From positions 1 to 64,000 of the forward strand of contig NZ_JACYTR010000002.1 in NCBI RefSeq assembly GCF_014841215.1: a DNA stretch of 64,000 nt, given 5' to 3'. Position 1 is the first letter of the stretch. Each line of letters starts with the position of its first letter. The notes under the pieces were generated by a model, which was not told the origin of the DNA, ran no database searches, and saw only the letters and a list, made by a program, of their open reading frames with translations. This document shows positions 27,940 to 38,583 of this stretch, piece by piece. Source of the DNA: Pseudomarimonas arenosa. GTDB taxonomy: Bacteria > Pseudomonadota > Gammaproteobacteria > Xanthomonadales > Xanthomonadaceae. A program made the translations under genes and the position numbers.

Positions 27940-28538
27940 GCCGCTACACGCTGGCGACCGACGCACAACACGAGATCGAGGTAAAGCGCAGCCGCTTCCT
28001 TGCCTTGGCGCACCCGGTCAAATCCGCCGATGAAGCGCTGCGCTGGATTGAGGCTGTCCGTGTGCCGGATGCCACCCACAACTGCTGGGCGTTGCGCATC
28101 GGTGAAACCTATCGTTCAAGTGATGATGGCGAGCCCGGCGGCAGCGCTGGGCGTCCGATCCTGGCCGCGATCGACGGCAGCGGTCTCGATGCGCTCGCCG
28201 TGGTCGTGGTACGTTGGTACGGCGGCACCAAACTCGGTGTCGGCGGGCTGATTCGCGCCTACGGCGGGGCCGCGGCGGAGTGCCTGCGGCTGGCTGATCG
28301 ACGTGAGATACGCACACTGATCCGCGCCAGCCTGTCGGCGCCGTTCGAACTATCGGGTACGCTGTATCACTTTTGCGCCCAGCACGACCTCCAACGCGAG
28401 GGCGAATCCCACCGCAGCGATGGCCTCATCCTCACCGTGATTCTGGAACAACAGCAACTTGATTCGCTGCAGCAGGCTCTCAGCGATGCCACCCGCGGCC
28501 GGGCCCAGCTGCAAGCCATGGCGACCTTTGAAGAATGA
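27936..28538 (+). CDS. yigZ: YigZ/IMPACT family protein
   Basis: The 200-residue protein starts at a GTG that overlaps the upstream stop (GTGA). The N-terminal IMPACT fold is evident in EIEVKRSRFLALAHPV, DATHNCWALRIG, SSDDGEPGGSAGRPIL and VVVVRWYGGTKLGVGGLIRAYG. The C-terminal half is the ferredoxin-like DUF1949-type domain. YigZ-like proteins are conserved but their molecular role is unsettled (proposed links to translation control). It overlaps the following ABC transporter gene by four bases, so sigma, anti-sigma, yigZ and the exporter probably form one transcript. Confidence 0.92.
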   Translation: MSRYTLATDAQHEIEVKRSRFLALAHPVKSADEALRWIEAVRVPDATHNCWALRIGETYRSSDDGEPGGSAGRPILAAIDGSGLDALAVVVVRWYGGTKLGVGGLIRAYGGAAAECLRLADRREIRTLIRASLSAPFELSGTLYHFCAQHDLQREGESHRSDGLILTVILEQQQLDSLQQALSDATRGRAQLQAMATFEE

Positions 28539-30304
28539 CTGAAAAGAATTCCACCGGTGCCGGTCAACGCGCACTCAGCACCTTGCGTCGGCTATGGCCG
28601 TTGATGGCGGCTCAGCGCGGCCTGCTCACGGCCTGGCTTGGCTTTCTGGCGCTGTCGTCCGCGGCCACCTTGAGCCTGCCGGTGGCGGTGCGCTACATGA
28701 TCGACCGCGGTTTCAGCGAAGGCGACGGCAGTTCCATCGACCGTTGGTTCATCGCCCTGTTCGCGGTCGCCAGCGTGCTGGCCTTTGCCACCGCCGCACG
28801 TTTCTTTGCGGTCACCTTGCTCGGTGAGCGTGTGGTGGCCGATCTGCGTCAGCGACTGTACTCGCACCTGCTGTACCTCGATCAGGCCTTCTACGATCGC
28901 AACCGCTCGGGCGAACTGGTGTCGCGGCTGTCCGCTGACAGCGAGCAGATTCGCAGCGTGGTGGGCAGCAGCCTGTCGGTGGCACTGCGCAGTGTGGTGA
29001 CCCTGCTCGGCAGCGCCATCATGCTGGTCAGCACCTCACCCCGGCTGGCCGGCCTGGCCGCGCTCGGTATTCCAGTGGTCGTGCTACCCATCGTGCTGTT
29101 TGGACGCAAGGTGCAGGCGATTGCCAAGCAAAGCCAGGACCGTGTCAGCGACGCCAATTCGCGCGCCGCGGAAACCCTGGGTTTCATGGCCACGGTGCAG
29201 AGCTTTGCCCGCGAGATGTTCGAGATCGAACGCTTCAACTCCGCGGTGGAACTCTCGGTCGGCACTGCGCGCAAGCGCATTCGCATGCAATCCTTGCTGA
29301 CTGCCTCGGTGATCGTGCTGGTGTTCGGCGCGATTGTCGCGGTGCTGTGGATCGGCGCCAAGGACGTCAATGCCGGCCACCTGTCAGCCGGCGTGCTCGG
29401 CCAGTTTGTGCTGTATGCGGTGCTCGGCGCCGGCTCGGTCGGCGCCTTGAGTGAAGTATGGGCGGAGGTGCAGCGCGCCAGTGGCAGTCTGCAGCGGATC
29501 GAGGAGTTATTGCTCGAACAACCCGACGTAGCTCCGCCGGCTCATCCGCTGCCGCTGAACAACATCAGCGGTCGACTGCGCTTCGAAGCGGTGCACTTTC
29601 ACTATCCGTCGCGAATCGAGCAGCCAGCACTCAGCGGTCTTGATCTCGATGTGCAGAGCGGCGAAACGGTGGCCCTGGTGGGCCCGTCAGGCGCCGGCAA
29701 GAGCACCGTGCTGCAGCTGCTGCAGCGTTTTCACGACCCCAGTGCCGGACGCATCACGCTCGACGGCATGGATCTGCGGCAGCTCGATCCACGCGAGCTG
29801 CGGGCGCGTATCGCCGTGGTGGCACAGCATCCGGCGGTCTTCGCCGCCAGCGCGGCCGACAATATCCGCTACGGTCGGCTCGACGCCAGTGATGCCGAGG
29901 TCGAGCAGGCCGCGCGAGTGGCCGAGGCGGACGAGTTCATTCGCGCCCTGCCCGAGGGCTATGCCACCTGGCTGGGCGAACGCGGCGCCCGCCTGTCAGG
30001 TGGCCAGCAGCAACGCATCGCCATCGCTCGGGCAGTGCTGAAGAATGCGCCTATCCTGCTGCTCGACGAGGCGACCAGCGCCCTCGATGCAGCCAGTGAA
30101 CGCGCCATCCAGCATGCCCTCGATCGACTGATGGAGGGCCGAACCTCCCTGGTCATCGCGCATCGACTGGCCACTGTGCGCAAGGCCGACCGCATCATCG
30201 TGCTCGACGGCGGCCGCATCGTCGACCAGGGCCGACACGAGGATCTGGTGGCCAAGGGCGGGCTGTACGCCGAGCTGGCCAGGCTGCAGTTCGGGCCGCA
30301 CTGA
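28535..30304 (+). CDS. MsbA-type ABC exporter (fused permease and ATPase)
   Basis: This 589-residue half-transporter has an exporter membrane domain of about six helices in residues 15-320 and an ATPase domain from about 345. The Walker A is GPSGAGKST, the signature LSGGQQQRIAIARA, the Walker B ILLLDEATSALD, followed by IAHRLATVRKADRI. It would work as a homodimer exporting lipids, drugs or peptides. The substrate is not evident; similarity to MsbA and to ABC-B multidrug exporters is comparable by eye. It is translationally coupled to yigZ. Confidence 0.92.
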   Translation: MTEKNSTGAGQRALSTLRRLWPLMAAQRGLLTAWLGFLALSSAATLSLPVAVRYMIDRGFSEGDGSSIDRWFIALFAVASVLAFATAARFFAVTLLGERVVADLRQRLYSHLLYLDQAFYDRNRSGELVSRLSADSEQIRSVVGSSLSVALRSVVTLLGSAIMLVSTSPRLAGLAALGIPVVVLPIVLFGRKVQAIAKQSQDRVSDANSRAAETLGFMATVQSFAREMFEIERFNSAVELSVGTARKRIRMQSLLTASVIVLVFGAIVAVLWIGAKDVNAGHLSAGVLGQFVLYAVLGAGSVGALSEVWAEVQRASGSLQRIEELLLEQPDVAPPAHPLPLNNISGRLRFEAVHFHYPSRIEQPALSGLDLDVQSGETVALVGPSGAGKSTVLQLLQRFHDPSAGRITLDGMDLRQLDPRELRARIAVVAQHPAVFAASAADNIRYGRLDASDAEVEQAARVAEADEFIRALPEGYATWLGERGARLSGGQQQRIAIARAVLKNAPILLLDEATSALDAASERAIQHALDRLMEGRTSLVIAHRLATVRKADRIIVLDGGRIVDQGRHEDLVAKGGLYAELARLQFGPH

Positions 30305-30410
30305 TTCGACGGCGGCGCAACCGAATCGCCTCGCACATGTGAACAAATTCGCCCGACCTTTGCATTTTCATCACGCCGGGTGGCGATCCTAGGGGGTTTG
30401 TTGTTGCAAG

Positions 30411-31226
30411 GTGACCCCTCACCCGATGCCCTGGACTTGCTCGACGCCACGACATGCTGTGCCGGTGCTGGCTCTGCTGGCCGTGCTTTTCGCCCCTGCC
30501 GACGCCGTCGCCACCGATAGCGGCCAGACCCGCTGCTTTGATGCCAGTGGCAGCACCGGCGTGGTGAGCCCCGCAACGCCCGATCCGGAGGCCGCCGGCT
30601 TCAATCGCCAGGATTGCAGCCTGGGTGCCTCCGCTGCAGCAGCACTGGGCGTGCAGTATCCAAGCGATATCGGCTCGCGCGGCAAGGATTTCAGCAAGCT
30701 CGGTAGCGATGGCAGTGTGCTACCGGCGAGCGCCAGCAGCTGGTCTTGCGTGCGCGACAATCAGACCGGGCTGATCTGGGAGGTCAAGACCAGCGATGGC
30801 GGGCTGCGTGATCGCAACCACAGCTACACCTGGTATAGCGATGACGCCAACAGCAATGGCGGACTCTCGGGCAGCCTGGGCAGCGACACCTGCGCTGGCA
30901 CACTGACGGCCGGACAATGCAACACGCAGGCCTTTATCGATGCGGTAAACGCGCTGACCGGCAACGACCGACTATGCGCTGCCACCGATTGGCGACTGCC
31001 TCGCATCGACGAGCTGCAAAGCATCGTCGACCTTAGCGTCAACCCGCGCCCGGCCATCGACACAGCCTTGTTTCCAAACACCGTGCCAGCCATCTACTGG
31101 AGCGCCAGCAATGCCGCCGGCACACCGACCGGGGCATGGGGATTGATGTTTGACGGCGGCGTGGCCAGCTTTTACAGCAAGGGCAGCAGCGGCGCCTACG
31201 TGCGTCTGGTCAGGAGCACGCCTTGA
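30411..31226 (+). CDS. Exported DUF1566 (Lcl C-terminal) protein
   Basis: The start may be the GTG at 30411 or the ATG at 30426. A signal peptide follows (AVPVLALLAVLFAPADAVA). The body is a DUF1566 domain: NQTGLIWEVKT, CAATDWRLPRIDELQSIVDL, YWSASNAAGTPTGAWGLMF and the terminal YVRLVRS. DUF1566 folds occur in secreted and surface proteins, some of which bind collagen-like ligands. The stop overlaps the TTG start of the next, larger DUF1566 protein, so the two are probably made together. The function in this organism is unknown. Confidence 0.8.
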   Translation: MTPHPMPWTCSTPRHAVPVLALLAVLFAPADAVATDSGQTRCFDASGSTGVVSPATPDPEAAGFNRQDCSLGASAAAALGVQYPSDIGSRGKDFSKLGSDGSVLPASASSWSCVRDNQTGLIWEVKTSDGGLRDRNHSYTWYSDDANSNGGLSGSLGSDTCAGTLTAGQCNTQAFIDAVNALTGNDRLCAATDWRLPRIDELQSIVDLSVNPRPAIDTALFPNTVPAIYWSASNAAGTPTGAWGLMFDGGVASFYSKGSSGAYVRLVRSTP

Positions 31227-33715
31227 TCGGCCACTGCGGACGTATCGCGCTTTGGCTGGCTCTGAGCGGCACGTCCTGGGCCAATTGCAGCCTGATCAGC
31301 GGCAATCTCGAAGCAGCGCCCGACAGCCGCTACGCACTCAGCGAACCGGTGTCCGGCCAGCCGATCGTCACCGACCTGCAAACCGGACTGCAATGGCAGC
31401 GTTGCACCCTCGGCCTGTCCGGCAGCGACTGCGACAGTGGCAGCGCCAGTCTGCTCGACTGGTCGGCAGCGTTGAGCGCTGCTGACACCAACGAACATGC
31501 CGGCTTCACTGACTGGCGACTGCCCAATGCGCACGAACTGCAAAGCCTGGTTGAATACGGCTGCCACGCACCGGCGATCAACAGCAGCCTGTTTCCAGCC
31601 ACCGACTCGGCCCGCTACTGGACCTCGACCACCTCGGTCACCACACCCGCTTCGGCCTGGACCGTTGACTTCACCAGCGGCCTGCGGGAATTCGGTGCCA
31701 AGTCAACCAGTCGGCGTCTGCGTCTGGTGCGCGCGGGCACTGGCCTTGCCAGCTTCGATGCCGGCGCAAACTACACCCCCGACGCTTTCACCTTGACGCC
31801 CCAATCCGCGGTGGCTGCCGGCAGCACGGTCACCTCCAACAGCGTGGTGGTCACCGGTATCGATACGCCTACCGGCATCAAGGTGGAAGGTGAAACGGCA
31901 AGTTACAGGGTCAATGGCGGCGTCTTTGTCAGCAGCAATGGCGTGGTGCACCCGGGCGATGAGGTCGAGGTGCGCCACACGGCAGCGGCCAGCGCCGGAC
32001 AGCAGCGCAGCAGCACGCTCACCATCGGCGGAATCACGGCCAGCTTCCGGTCGACGACGGCCTCCGACAACGCCCTACTCACCAGCCTCGAATTTTCCGG
32101 CCTGGCGCTAGCGCCGACCTTTGACAGCAGCACGCTCAGCTATTCGGCCAGCGTGCCGTTCGAGTCCGACGCCACCGCAGTCACCGCGGGCAGTGCCGAT
32201 GCCAACGCCAGCATGACGCTGAATGCAGCCCCCTTGTTACAGCTGACCACTTCCGCGCCGCTGACGCTGGCTGTCGGCGACAACACGTTCGCGCTGCAGG
32301 TCACCGCCGAAGACGGTGTGACCCGGCGCAGCTACATCACCACGATTCAGCGCGCCAAACAGATCAGCTCGGTATCGATCTCAGGCTCACCCAACCCTGC
32401 CCTGCCGGCGCAGCAGGTCACCATCACTGCCCAGCTCAGTGGCGCTGCACCGAGCGGAAACCTCATGTTCAAGATCGGCGACAACGCGATCGCAGGTTGC
32501 GAAGCGGTGGCATTGACGGGCAGCGGCGATACCCGTCAAGCGATCTGCGCGAGCAGTGCATTGCCATCGGGAAATCTGCAGATTCATGCCGAATACCTCG
32601 GCGATGACAACAATCAGGCCAGCAGCGACATGTACGACCAGCTGGTCAATACGCCTCCGCAAGTTGTGGCTGATAGTTCTGTGCAATTGCTGGAAGACGG
32701 CAGCCTGCAGGTGGCGTTTCAGGTCTCTGACCCCGAATCGGTCGCCGAACAGATCGGCGTGACCCTGGGCAGCGACAACGCCACACTGTTCGACGACGCT
32801 GTTCTGAATGCCAGCCTCAGCGGCTCGTCCTCAACGCGCAGTTTCAGGCTGACGCCGATCGCCGACGCATTCGGCGCTGCCACCATCATCGTCACTGCAA
32901 GTGATCCGATGGGTAGCAGTGTCCAGCATCTGATCTCGGTTCAGGTGCTGCCGGTCAACGATGCCCCGAGCAGCCAGATCCAGACCCACGCGCAATTTGC
33001 GGCGGGCAGCAGTGGACTGCAGTCGCTCACGGGTTTCGCCACTCAACTTTCGCCCGGCCCAAGCAACGAAGCGGCGCAGACGCTAGATTTCGCCATACTG
33101 CAGTTGGTCGATCGCGAGGGCATCCTAAACTCTGTGTCCCTGGATGCGTCGGGAACATTGTGGGTCGATCTCTCGGGACGCTCAGGCGTGGCCGTTCTCA
33201 GCTTGCAGACGCGCGACGACGGCGGCACCAGCAACGGCGGTGAAGATCGCCAGACCGCGCAAACCGCACGCATCTTTGTGGGCGATGCCGCAGATCTTAC
33301 GGTCACCATCACCCGCAAGACGCCAGCGGCGGCCTACCTGCCTGACGCCCTGGATCTGGGTCAGACCCTGGCCGAGTTCGAGCTCACGCTGCACAACCAT
33401 GGTCCGGTTGCCACCGAAGCACGACTCGACAGCGAACTGGTACGCGGCCTTTCCGACCCCTTGTGGAGTTGTGACAGCGCCGGCTGCAGCCCTGGTAGCG
33501 GCAATGCCGCGCCGGCAGTCAATGTGCCACTCGCCCCTGAGCAGAGCGCGGTGCTTGAACTCAGCGGGCAGTTGCAGGATTCGCACCCCTGGCTGGAACT
33601 CAGAACTCGAGTGCGGGCAGTTCCGGGGCCCGCCGCCTTGGGCGCAGAGAATGACCGAGACACCCTGATCGAACCGCTGCAACGCAGCGCGGTTTTCTAC
33701 ACCGGCCTGGAGTAA
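31223..33715 (+). CDS. Large exported DUF1566 and Ig/cadherin-like protein (TTG start)
   Basis: The frame opens with TTG overlapping the previous TGA (TTGA). The product is 830 residues. A signal peptide (IALWLALSGTSWA) precedes a DUF1566 domain (LQTGLQWQRC, GFTDWRLPNAHELQSLVEYG, RRLRLVRAG). Then come beta-sandwich modules: a cadherin-like repeat (LTSLEFSGLALAPTFDSSTL), an Ig-like module (VSISGSPNPALPAQQVTITA), a cadherin/Tandem-95-type repeat with VNDAPSSQ, and a DUF11-like C-terminal piece. There is no sorting tail that I recognise. A surface or secreted adhesive role is likely. TTG initiation is inferred from the overlap and the signal peptide. Confidence 0.75.
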   Translation: MIGHCGRIALWLALSGTSWANCSLISGNLEAAPDSRYALSEPVSGQPIVTDLQTGLQWQRCTLGLSGSDCDSGSASLLDWSAALSAADTNEHAGFTDWRLPNAHELQSLVEYGCHAPAINSSLFPATDSARYWTSTTSVTTPASAWTVDFTSGLREFGAKSTSRRLRLVRAGTGLASFDAGANYTPDAFTLTPQSAVAAGSTVTSNSVVVTGIDTPTGIKVEGETASYRVNGGVFVSSNGVVHPGDEVEVRHTAAASAGQQRSSTLTIGGITASFRSTTASDNALLTSLEFSGLALAPTFDSSTLSYSASVPFESDATAVTAGSADANASMTLNAAPLLQLTTSAPLTLAVGDNTFALQVTAEDGVTRRSYITTIQRAKQISSVSISGSPNPALPAQQVTITAQLSGAAPSGNLMFKIGDNAIAGCEAVALTGSGDTRQAICASSALPSGNLQIHAEYLGDDNNQASSDMYDQLVNTPPQVVADSSVQLLEDGSLQVAFQVSDPESVAEQIGVTLGSDNATLFDDAVLNASLSGSSSTRSFRLTPIADAFGAATIIVTASDPMGSSVQHLISVQVLPVNDAPSSQIQTHAQFAAGSSGLQSLTGFATQLSPGPSNEAAQTLDFAILQLVDREGILNSVSLDASGTLWVDLSGRSGVAVLSLQTRDDGGTSNGGEDRQTAQTARIFVGDAADLTVTITRKTPAAAYLPDALDLGQTLAEFELTLHNHGPVATEARLDSELVRGLSDPLWSCDSAGCSPGSGNAAPAVNVPLAPEQSAVLELSGQLQDSHPWLELRTRVRAVPGPAALGAENDRDTLIEPLQRSAVFYTGLE

Positions 33716-33758
33716 TTCGGCCGGCCTACCCAGCGGGCCGCGCGACCTCACGAAACAT

Positions 33759-33774
33759 GCCGGCTAAGGCCGGC
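33759..33774. terminator. Hairpin between convergent genes
   Basis: GCCGGC-TAAG-GCCGGC forms a perfect six-pair stem in the 65 bases between the convergent genes ending at 33715 and 33781. There is no T run on either side, so it is at best a weak bidirectional terminator. Confidence 0.35.
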
Positions 33775-33780
33775 GGAAGA

Positions 33781-34305
33781 TCAGCGCTCACCTTGTTCGG
33801 CTTCCAGGCGCTCGACTTCCATGCGGAACAGCTCGACCACAGCGGCGAACGATTTGCGGTTCTCTTCATTGGCTGCAATCAGCGCCTCATGCGCTCGCAA
33901 CACCATCCGCGCATGCTGCAAGGCGTCTTCCTTGGCTCCATCGTCGAGCACCGGACTGAACGCCGCAACCGCGGGCGCAGAACCATCCTCGACCATCACG
34001 AACACATCGTCGAGGCGCAGGTTATGAAACATCTGGGTGATCTCCGGCTCACTGCAGGCGACCGTCGCTGGCGGCAGATCGCGCTCGCTCAATTCGCGCG
34101 CCAAGCTCACCACCAGGCCGATCACGGTGCTATCCATGAACACGGCTTCGGACAGATCGATCACCAGGTGCTGGGGAATCTGGTCTTGCTCGAACAGCCG
34201 ATCGCTGAACTCCTGAATATCTTCAGCCAGCGTATGGCGCAACTCGCCGCTCAGCTTCAGGCAGGCTACGTCGGCGTGCCGAGCGGCCTGCACCTGCGCA
34301 CTCAT
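33781..34305 (-). CDS. STAS-domain anti-sigma-factor antagonist-like protein
   Basis: The 174-residue protein has a SpoIIAA-like STAS fold: LKLSGELRHTLAEDIQEF, HLVIDLSEAVFMDSTVIGLV with the phosphorylatable serine position in MDST, and LRLDDVFVMVEDG. An extra C-terminal helix of about 60 residues (ARMVLRAHEALIAANEENRK) is not part of a minimal STAS domain. It follows the receiver-PP2C gene with a four-base overlap. The usual partner-switch logic is that the phosphatase dephosphorylates the STAS protein, freeing or trapping a kinase/anti-sigma factor. No RsbW-type kinase is visible nearby. Confidence 0.88.
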   Translation of the reverse strand: MSAQVQAARHADVACLKLSGELRHTLAEDIQEFSDRLFEQDQIPQHLVIDLSEAVFMDSTVIGLVVSLARELSERDLPPATVACSEPEITQMFHNLRLDDVFVMVEDGSAPAVAAFSPVLDDGAKEDALQHARMVLRAHEALIAANEENRKSFAAVVELFRMEVERLEAEQGER

Positions 34306-35630
34306 GACCGCACTCCGCTCAACATCAGCACGGTCAAGTCATCAGGCAAGGCGGATTCCTCAAGACTCATCCAATCGCTAAGCAGGGAATCGGCATCATC
34401 GCCACATTCAACGAAGCGGCGTCGCAGGGAATCGAGCTTTCTGTCGGTGTTGGCGTCAGCCATCAACTCGAGCAAGCCATCGGAGACCAACAGCAGGCGA
34501 GACGCCGGCGACAAGGCAATTCGACCGCTCTCGTAACGCGTCGAGTTCATCAGCCCAACGGGCATGCTCTTCTGCTCGAGAAACGTTGTGGACCCACCAG
34601 TGTCGACCAGGGGAAAGGGAAAAGCGCCGGCATTGGCGTAGACCAATTGATCGCTCTGGGTATCGAGTACGCCGACGAACAGCGCGATATGCTTGCCCAG
34701 CCTATCTCGAAGCAACTCGATGTTAAGTCGTGACAACATCAGGGCCGGATCACTGAGTTCAGCTTCGGCACCGCCGCCTTCCAGCACCGAGCCCATGAAG
34801 CGCTTCAGGTACACGGTGACGAAGGCCGAGGCCACACCGTGCCCGGCGACATCGGCAATGTAGAACAGCACGCGATGCTCATCGATGGCGAAATAATCGA
34901 CGAAGTCGCCGCTCATCACTTCCGAAGCCATCAGCACATGGCTGAAGCGGTAATTGGCAAAGCGCTTTTGCTTGGCCGGCAGCAGCTTGAACTGGATGCG
35001 CCGCCCGGCTTGCTCGCCCTGCTCCAGGGCATCCAGCGAGCGGCGCAGACGGTGATTGCTTTGCTCCAGTTCCTCGGTGCGTTGCCGCACCTTGGCTTCC
35101 AGCTCACGATTCAGCGCCGCTACTTCGGATATGGCCTGGTAGGTGCGCAACGACGAGATCACCGTCGTCACCAGCTTCTGCGAGGTGAGCTCGGTCTTTT
35201 CCTTGTAGTCGTTGATGTCGTATTCGACGATGACATTGCGCTCCGGCGCCTGCCCCGGCTGGCCGGTGCGCAGCACGATCCGTACGCGGTCGTTATGCAG
35301 GGTCTCACGCACGAAGCGCGCCACCTTGAGGCCGGCGTCATCGGTTTCCATCACCACATCGAGCAAGATCAGCGCGATATCGTCCTGACTGCGCAGCACC
35401 GCCTCGGCCTCGCGCCCGCTATGCGCCGACAGAAAGTTGAGCCCGCGCCCGCGAAAGCTGAGATCACGCAGTGCCAGTCGAGTAATGGCGTGCATCTCCG
35501 GCTCGTCATCGACGATCAGAACGTTCCAAGACTCGGCAAAGACTGCCGGAGCTTCGTCATCGAGAAACAACAGTTCGTCCGCAGCCTGCGCACTCATTGC
35601 AGAAGGTCCGACTCTGGGCAGCTTCAGCAT
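34302..35630 (-). CDS. Response regulator with PP2C (SpoIIE-type) phosphatase output
   Basis: Residues about 35-160 form a receiver domain: NVLIVDDEPEMHAITRLAL with the acidic pair, LILLDVVMETDDAG with the phospho-acceptor Asp, and LRTGQPGQAPE. A coiled coil around residues 185-225 leads to the phosphatase: ASEVMSGDFVDYFAID, YIADVAGHGVASAFVTVY, LLLVSDGLLELMAD and LPDDLTVLMLS. The Asp residues that bind the two metals are present. Its substrate is presumably the STAS protein encoded four bases on. The first ATG gives 442 residues; a second ATG 11 codons in is equally possible. No sensor kinase adjoins it. Confidence 0.9.
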   Translation of the reverse strand: MLKLPRVGPSAMSAQAADELLFLDDEAPAVFAESWNVLIVDDEPEMHAITRLALRDLSFRGRGLNFLSAHSGREAEAVLRSQDDIALILLDVVMETDDAGLKVARFVRETLHNDRVRIVLRTGQPGQAPERNVIVEYDINDYKEKTELTSQKLVTTVISSLRTYQAISEVAALNRELEAKVRQRTEELEQSNHRLRRSLDALEQGEQAGRRIQFKLLPAKQKRFANYRFSHVLMASEVMSGDFVDYFAIDEHRVLFYIADVAGHGVASAFVTVYLKRFMGSVLEGGGAEAELSDPALMLSRLNIELLRDRLGKHIALFVGVLDTQSDQLVYANAGAFPFPLVDTGGSTTFLEQKSMPVGLMNSTRYESGRIALSPASRLLLVSDGLLELMADANTDRKLDSLRRRFVECGDDADSLLSDWMSLEESALPDDLTVLMLSGVRS

Positions 35631-35680
35631 ACACCGCGCAGGTGGCTAACTTGAAGCCACTGTCGGCGCCTGCGATGAGG

Positions 35681-35770
35681 TGGCGGAGAGAGTGGGATTC
35701 GAACCCACGGTGGGCGTAAACCCACGGCAGTTTTCAAGACTGCTGCCTTAAACCACTCGGCCATCTCTCC
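35681..35770 (-). tRNA. tRNA-Ser (anticodon UGA)
   Basis: The minus strand reads GGAGAGATGG at the 5' acceptor, with a complementary 3' end TCTCTCC, a discriminator G and an encoded CCA at 35683-35681. The anticodon loop CTTGAAAA gives anticodon UGA. A long variable arm (GTGGGTTTACGCCCAC) marks it as class II serine tRNA. The T arm GGTTCGAATCC is intact. Total 90 bases. Confidence 0.96.
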
Positions 35771-35816
35771 GAACTGTGACGGGCGCCATGCAGACGCGGC
35801 CCCGCGGCGGCGAAGT

Positions 35817-36797
35817 CTACCGCTTTTTCTGCCGGCTCGCCGCTTTTTCTGCTGAGCGTGACGGTGCATCGGCGCAGGGCGCCGGGGCGGCGTCAGGGCT
35901 GAGCAGCGGTGGCAGGTGCTGATCAAGATGATCGATCAGGGCACGCAAGGCCGGCAGCATGCCGCGACGGCTGGCGAATACGATATGGCACACGCCCTGG
36001 GGCAGATCCCAGCCCGGCAACACGCGCTGCAGGTAGCCGGCCGCCAACAGGTCACTGCACACGGTATCGGGCAGCAGGCAAATCCCCAGTCCGTCCAGGG
36101 CCAGACGGCGCAGCAGGGGGAAGTCCTTGGCGGTGACCCGGGGCTGCAACTCGACCTTCACCTTCTCGCCCGCTGCATTCTGCAGTTCCCAGCGTTGACT
36201 GCCGGGATCGTCGATCAGGCTCAGCACCTGGTGATGCGGCAACTGATCGGGATGACTGGGTTCGCCGTTCTCGGCGAAATAGCGCGGACTGGCCACCAGC
36301 AGCTCTCGACTGTGACCATAGGTCTTGACGATCAAACCCGGATCTTCGTCGACCCGATGACGCACGCGGAATGCCAGATCAATGCCCTCGTCGATCACGT
36401 CGAAGCGGCGGTTGCTGACCAGCATCTGCAGCCTGACCTTGGGATGGGCGCGAAGGAATTCCGGCAGGATCTGCGGCAACTGCTGCTGGGCCAGGGAGAC
36501 CGGACAACTGATGCGCAGCATCCCGCGCGGCTCGCCGCTAAGCTGGTCGACAACCTGCCGCGCAGCCTCGGCCTCTTCGCGTATCACACGGGCATGCCGA
36601 TACACCGTCTGACCGACATCAGTCACAGCGAAACGCCGTGTTGAGCGCTGCAGCAACCGCACCCCGAGCAGCTCTTCCAGCGCCGCCACGCGCCGACTTA
36701 GCCTGGACTTCGGAATGCCACTGGCCCGCTCAGCTGCGGCGAAACCCTGCTGGTCAACCACCAGGGCGAACAGGGCAAAGTCGTTCAGATCCTCCAT
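35817..36797 (-). CDS. LysR-family transcriptional regulator
   Basis: The 326-residue protein has an N-terminal winged helix (DFALFALVVDQQGFAAAERA, SRLSRRVAALEELLGVRLLQ) and a C-terminal periplasmic-binding-like effector domain (RGMLRISCPVSLAQQQLPQI, FPLLRRLALDGLGICLLPDT). It has a short basic/Ala-rich tail. The subgroup resembles DsdC/AaeR-like repressors of the 'FALFALVVDQQGF' type. No divergent target gene is present; serS lies immediately upstream on the same strand. The effector is unknown. Confidence 0.93.
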   Translation of the reverse strand: MEDLNDFALFALVVDQQGFAAAERASGIPKSRLSRRVAALEELLGVRLLQRSTRRFAVTDVGQTVYRHARVIREEAEAARQVVDQLSGEPRGMLRISCPVSLAQQQLPQILPEFLRAHPKVRLQMLVSNRRFDVIDEGIDLAFRVRHRVDEDPGLIVKTYGHSRELLVASPRYFAENGEPSHPDQLPHHQVLSLIDDPGSQRWELQNAAGEKVKVELQPRVTAKDFPLLRRLALDGLGICLLPDTVCSDLLAAGYLQRVLPGWDLPQGVCHIVFASRRGMLPALRALIDHLDQHLPPLLSPDAAPAPCADAPSRSAEKAASRQKKR

Positions 36798-36807
36798 CGA
36801 ATGCGTG

Positions 36808-38187
<1,380 letters not shown>

Positions 38188-38583
38188 TCAAGAACCTCGC
38201 AGGAGTTCCGCCAGTCGCATGCCGATCCACAGCAGACCCAGTCCGCCGACTAGACTGGCGGCCAGATACAGCCCACCCCAGTGCGGGCCGCTGCCGCGCT
38301 GCATAAGGTAAAGCTCCACCATCAATGCCGACCAGGTGGTCAAGGCACCGAGCATGCCGACCATCAAGAACGCCCGCCACAGCAGGCCACTCGGCCCGCG
38401 CGCCTCCAACCAGACCAGCAGGAAGCCGGCCAGCAAACTGCCCAGCATGTTGGCGCTGAAGGTGCCCCAGGGAAAGTCGGCGCCGACATGACGGGTCATC
38501 CAACCGCCCAGAAGAAAGCGACCGCCGGCACCCAGGGCGCCCCCTGCCATCACCAGCAGCAGTTGCTGCCACCACAGACTCAT
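38188..38583 (-). CDS. crcB: Fluoride channel CrcB/Fluc
   Basis: The 131-residue protein has four membrane helices and the family marks GGALGAGGRFLLGGWMTR near the N-terminus, WGTFSANMLGSLLAGFLL with the conserved Asn, and GMLGALTTWSALMVE. It exports fluoride as an antiparallel dimer. It overlaps the truncated rarA gene by four bases. The position between rarA and serS is conserved in Xanthomonadales. No fluoride riboswitch is visible, as expected for an internal operon gene. Confidence 0.95.
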   Translation of the reverse strand: MSLWWQQLLLVMAGGALGAGGRFLLGGWMTRHVGADFPWGTFSANMLGSLLAGFLLVWLEARGPSGLLWRAFLMVGMLGALTTWSALMVELYLMQRGSGPHWGGLYLAASLVGGLGLLWIGMRLAELLRGS